A DNA stretch of 9,049 nt from Mangrovibacterium sp047972415. Lineage in GTDB: Bacteria > Bacteroidota > Bacteroidia > Bacteroidales > Prolixibacteraceae. Under the pieces are notes generated by a model. That model was not told where the DNA came from and ran no database searches. It saw nothing but the letters and a program-made list of their open reading frames with translations. Positions 7,111 through 9,049 of the stretch are shown here, piece by piece. How positions within the stretch are numbered: position 1 is the first letter of the stretch; every line of letters begins with the position of its first letter. The stretch spans positions 1 through 9,049 of the forward strand of contig JBKEAN010000033.1 of assembly GCA_047972415.1 (NCBI GenBank), given 5' to 3'. Position numbers and translations under genes: made by a program.

Positions 7111-8499
7111 TCAGCGGAACATCTTTTCCAGTTTGTCAAAATCCTTCAATGCGTTGACCGGTAGTCTTTCACCGTTGTCCCCAAACATTTTTAGCTCATT
7201 CGGTTCCTCAACACTTAGGGCAGACTCGTTCAGATTCCCTTCTTTGTCAAAGACTTTCGACTCATCCAATTTTAAGTATTTGGCCATAAAATGGTACATG
7301 GCTGTCCGTTTCGAAGGACCGTAGTCGTGTTTTTCATGCTCAAAATGGGCGTTTTCAAGTTTATCCTGCGCTCCGTAAAACCCGTAAACCCGTTGTAAAT
7401 GCGGAAATTCCAAAACCGGCACATTCGCCGTCCAGTCGCCGCCATCTGAAATAATCAGTTGCGGTTTTGGCGCAAACAGGGCTGCGATTTCCACATTGTT
7501 GGTACCACCACTACACAGGTGAATGGGGTTGCCGCTTTCGCAGGGGCAGCCGCCATAATGGGTTGCCGACAGCATTACGGTCGGGGCGCTCACATCAATC
7601 CGGTCGTCCAAAGCCGACAGGAGCATCGTATGACTTCCACCTCCGGAGCCGCCCGTAATTCCAACGCGATCGGCATCGGCGTAATCAAACGTGAGCAAAT
7701 AGTCGAGTAAGCGCATGGTATTCAAGGCCTGCATGGTATTGGCCAAGGCTTTTTGGTGATATTTTGATTCGAACTGAAGCGTGGACTCACCCCAGGCAAA
7801 CAAATCGTAACTGACACTTATTGCCCCCATGCGGGCCAGTCCGGCACAACGTTTTTGAACATCCGGATTGTAGCGCCCATCACTAAAATGGCCGTTCGGA
7901 CAAAGTACCACCGGAATTTTGTCCTTGATTTTTAAAGGCCGGTAAATGGATCCGCAAACATAAACCCCCGGCACCACTTCCAAGGCCATATTTTGCACGC
8001 TGTAAGCATCCATTTTTCTGATTTTGCTCAATAGGGGTAAGGTAGCGGGCTTTGCCGGCGCTTTATCCAATCGAGTCGCCCTTATTAGGCAAGCCTTCAA
8101 GTCTTCACGACGCGCTTCCCAATCTTCTTTGCTTGAATACAATCCATCAAGGTAATCCAGAAAGCTGCGAGCTTCGTCAACGCTGCGCAAATGGTACCGA
8201 TAGCCTTCAATTTTAAATTTACCGGGCGCACCATCGGGTAGGGCCACCAGATCGAAGGGAGCCAAAACATTGTGCAGGGTTTCTACCACATCGGGGCGGA
8301 ACCGCCAATTGGCATAGTTCAATATTTTCCCGTCAAGCGGCTCACCCGAAACGCGCAGCTTCACCTGATACTGTTGCTCAATGTCTTTCAGCACTTCTGT
8401 CAGCGGCTGTTGAAATTTATTATCGGAATTCACCAGCTGGGCCTGTCCTGCAAAGGCAAATAAAAGCAAGCTGAAAAGAAGGAGTTGAGTTAGTTTCAT
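7111..8499 (-). CDS. Secreted alpha/beta-hydrolase esterase (acetylxylan-esterase/CE-like) with STN-like N-terminus
   Basis: 462 residues. The signal peptide is about 1-20 (LLLFAFAGQA-Q). Residues 28-100 read like an STN-type domain: LTEVLKDIEQQYQVKLRVSG, then a strand, VVETLHNVLAPFDL, then a strand ending FKIEGY. The hydrolase part begins near 170 (LEVVPGVYVCGSIYRP), with LCPNGH at 199-204 as a probable oxyanion segment and ARMGAISVSYDLFAWGES at 222-239. The nucleophile elbow is ITGGSGGGS (281-289) with Ser285. Asp352 or Asp355 in SDGGDWT and His391 in EKHDYGPSKR are candidate triad partners. GGCPCESGNPIH (316-327) is also typical of this esterase group. It probably removes acetyl or methyl esters from polysaccharide before glycosidases act; pectin methylesterase-type CE19 is a possibility I cannot confirm. 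It is the first gene of the tight five-gene run. The start at 8499 is set by the signal peptide; no Shine-Dalgarno is visible, and a heptamer repeat lies directly upstream. Confidence 0.85.
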   Translation of the reverse strand: MKLTQLLLFSLLLFAFAGQAQLVNSDNKFQQPLTEVLKDIEQQYQVKLRVSGEPLDGKILNYANWRFRPDVVETLHNVLAPFDLVALPDGAPGKFKIEGYRYHLRSVDEARSFLDYLDGLYSSKEDWEARREDLKACLIRATRLDKAPAKPATLPLLSKIRKMDAYSVQNMALEVVPGVYVCGSIYRPLKIKDKIPVVLCPNGHFSDGRYNPDVQKRCAGLARMGAISVSYDLFAWGESTLQFESKYHQKALANTMQALNTMRLLDYLLTFDYADADRVGITGGSGGGSHTMLLSALDDRIDVSAPTVMLSATHYGGCPCESGNPIHLCSGGTNNVEIAALFAPKPQLIISDGGDWTANVPVLEFPHLQRVYGFYGAQDKLENAHFEHEKHDYGPSKRTAMYHFMAKYLKLDESKVFDKEGNLNESALSVEEPNELKMFGDNGERLPVNALKDFDKLEKMFR

Positions 8500-8505
8500 T
8501 TTGTT

Positions 8506-8540
8506 GTTACTGGTTACTAGTTACTGGTTACTGGTTACTG
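8506..8540. repeat. Five tandem copies of a 7-bp repeat (GTTACTG)
   Basis: Units at 8506, 8513, 8520, 8527 and 8534 read GTTACTG, except the second, which reads GTTACTA. On the coding strand (CAGTAAC units) the array ends 6 bp before the esterase ATG. It therefore occupies the normal ribosome-binding region of the 5' untranslated leader. Copy-number change by slippage would change leader length in 7-bp steps without affecting the protein. Confidence 0.9.
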
Positions 8541-8574
8541 GTTGCCCGTGGTTATTTGACTTGAAACGTACAGC

Positions 8575-8612
8575 TTTCTTCGTGTCTTCGTGTTTTCGCG
8601 TTTTGAATTCTA
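8575..8612. repeat. Degenerate dispersed repeat (CTTCGTGT-type), copy 2
   Basis: CTTCGTGT is followed by CTTCGTGTTTTCGCG and then TTTTGAATTC. On the minus strand it contains ACGCGAAAACACGAAGACACGA, matching the core of the element at 1457-1489 in the same orientation. The ACACGAAG unit is itself repeated with a 9-bp step. It lies in the 203-bp gap upstream of the esterase. Confidence 0.55.
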
Positions 8613-8682
8613 AGTTCTAAATCTGATCCTTCGCTTTCGCAGGTCATTAAGTCCTCATTCTATTGCGACCGATCATTGCGAC

Positions 8683-8696
8683 GGTGACGGATCACC
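8683..8696 (-). terminator. Weak hairpin after the beta-propeller gene
   Basis: GGTGA-CGGA-TCACC is a perfect 5-bp stem with a 4-base loop, beginning 6 bases past the TAG stop at 8703. There is no T-run after it on the minus strand, so it may only be a weak pause or 3'-end-protecting structure rather than an intrinsic terminator. Confidence 0.25.
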
Positions 8697-8702
8697 AAAA
8701 CA

Positions 8703-9049
8703 CTACTCTGGCCATTGCTCGTACAAAATCTTTTTTGTTTTCAGCTTTTTCGGATCAACAACCACATGCTTAATTCGTTCGCGGCGCCAGGTATAAACAA
8801 AATGAACCAAACCATCGGAGGTCTGAATGACTGCCGGATACGAATATTGGCTGATTTCCGAGTCTTCCAAAACCAGAGCCGCTTCCCAATGCTTACCATC
8901 TTCAGAAACAGCTACATTGAGGGGAGTACGGTGACCCTTTGACGCATTCATTGGTGTTTTTACGTGATTGTAAACCACTACATGGCGGCCATCTTGCAGG
9001 GTAACGGCGTCAATTCCCGAGTTGTTATTGGGCAGGCCAGATGGCTGCA
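8703..9049 (-). CDS. BNR/sialidase-like beta-propeller protein, C-terminal fragment
   Basis: The frame is open from the window edge to a TAG at 8703, giving the last 115 or so residues; the start lies outside the window. The stretch LPNNNSGIDAVTLQDGRHV, followed by VVYNH and RTPLNVAVSEDGKHWEAALVLED, then SYPAVIQTSDGLVHFVYTW and IKHVVVDP, is characteristic of BNR_2 (PF13088)-type six-bladed propellers annotated as exo-alpha-sialidase-like. SEDGKHW is a degenerate Asp-box. Proteins of this kind are frequent in Bacteroidota polysaccharide loci, and most are not proven sialidases. No sialic-acid genes are visible here, so the substrate is open; GH33-type propellers also act on other 2-keto-3-deoxy sugars. 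The internal GTG at 8978 is not a credible start because the frame continues upstream with family-like sequence. Confidence 0.8.
   Translation of the reverse strand, partial: QPSGLPNNNSGIDAVTLQDGRHVVVYNHVKTPMNASKGHRTPLNVAVSEDGKHWEAALVLEDSEISQYSYPAVIQTSDGLVHFVYTWRRERIKHVVVDPKKLKTKKILYEQWPE

Larger units (their letters stand above)
1..8499 (-). other. Putative five-gene polysaccharide-degradation operon
   Basis: Esterase, GH2, GH141-like, mutarotase lipoprotein and uronidase lie head to tail with gaps of 26, 36, 33 and 65 bp and no convincing terminator between them. All five have Sec or lipoprotein leaders, so the whole set acts outside the cytoplasm. No regulator, SusC/SusD or sulfatase is within the window. 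Confidence 0.7.
8500..8702. other. 203-bp intergenic region, probable control region of the downstream operon
   Basis: This is the only sizeable gap between genes. Besides the two repeats and the hairpin listed separately, it holds a 13-bp-period direct repeat of ATTGCGAC (8662 and 8675) and TTCTAAGTTCTAAA near 8609. The minus-strand octamer TACGTTTC, just downstream of the dispersed repeat, differs by one base from the Bacteroidota -7 consensus TAnnTTTG. I see no good -33 TTG partner, so no promoter is called. Confidence 0.4.

Noticed and set aside
8506..8612. CRISPR-like array
   Set aside because: Units are 7 bp and directly adjacent with no spacers, and no cas gene is present.
8703..8978. 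Stand-alone 91-residue gene starting at GTG 8978
   Set aside because: The frame continues open to the window edge with family-typical sequence (NNNSGIDAVTLQDGRHV), so this is the tail of a longer gene.

Overview
The window reads as part of a carbohydrate-degradation locus from a Bacteroidota bacterium, probably a Marinilabiliales/Prolixibacteraceae-type genome. The basis is the mix of secreted glycoside hydrolases and lipoproteins packed on one strand, AT-rich gene starts without clear Shine-Dalgarno sequences, Bacteroidota-style lipoprotein leaders and short repeats between genes. The taxonomic guess comes from style, not from a marker gene. Every supported gene lies on the minus strand, so transcription runs from high to low coordinates.

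In transcription order: (1) the C-terminal end of a BNR/sialidase-like beta-propeller protein (9049-8703, cut by the window edge); (2) a 203-bp intergenic segment (8702-8500) with a weak hairpin, a degenerate dispersed repeat and five copies of a 7-bp repeat ending just before the next start codon; (3) a secreted alpha/beta-hydrolase esterase with an STN-like N-terminal region (8499-7111); (4) a secreted GH2 enzyme of 942 residues with a beta-galactosidase-small-chain-like C-terminus (7084-4256); (5) a secreted right-handed parallel beta-helix protein of the GH141 type (4219-2231); (6) a lipoprotein with a C-terminal L-rhamnose-mutarotase-like domain (2197-1487); (7) a putative lipoprotein glycosidase with a GH20b/GH67-type N-terminal domain and an alpha-uronidase-like barrel, cut by the left edge (1421-1) and best matched in my judgement to GH138-like alpha-galacturonidases. 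Genes 3 to 7 are separated by only 26, 36, 33 and 65 bp and probably form one operon.

Together the set (alpha-uronidase, GH2, GH141-like fucosidase/beta-helix, deacylating esterase, rhamnose mutarotase) resembles the enzymes needed to take apart a rhamnose-, fucose- and uronic-acid-containing pectin side chain such as chain A of rhamnogalacturonan II. This is inference from family combinations; other rhamnose/uronate polysaccharides remain possible. No SusC/SusD pair, regulator or transporter is in the window, so it is the enzyme part of a larger locus.

The least ordinary DNA is in the two repeat-bearing junctions. At 1309-1489 the leader of the uronidase gene and the gap upstream of it consist almost wholly of short repeats, including four C5 runs (G5 on the coding strand) with G-quadruplex potential. 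At 8506-8540 a heptamer array occupies the translation-initiation region of the esterase gene.
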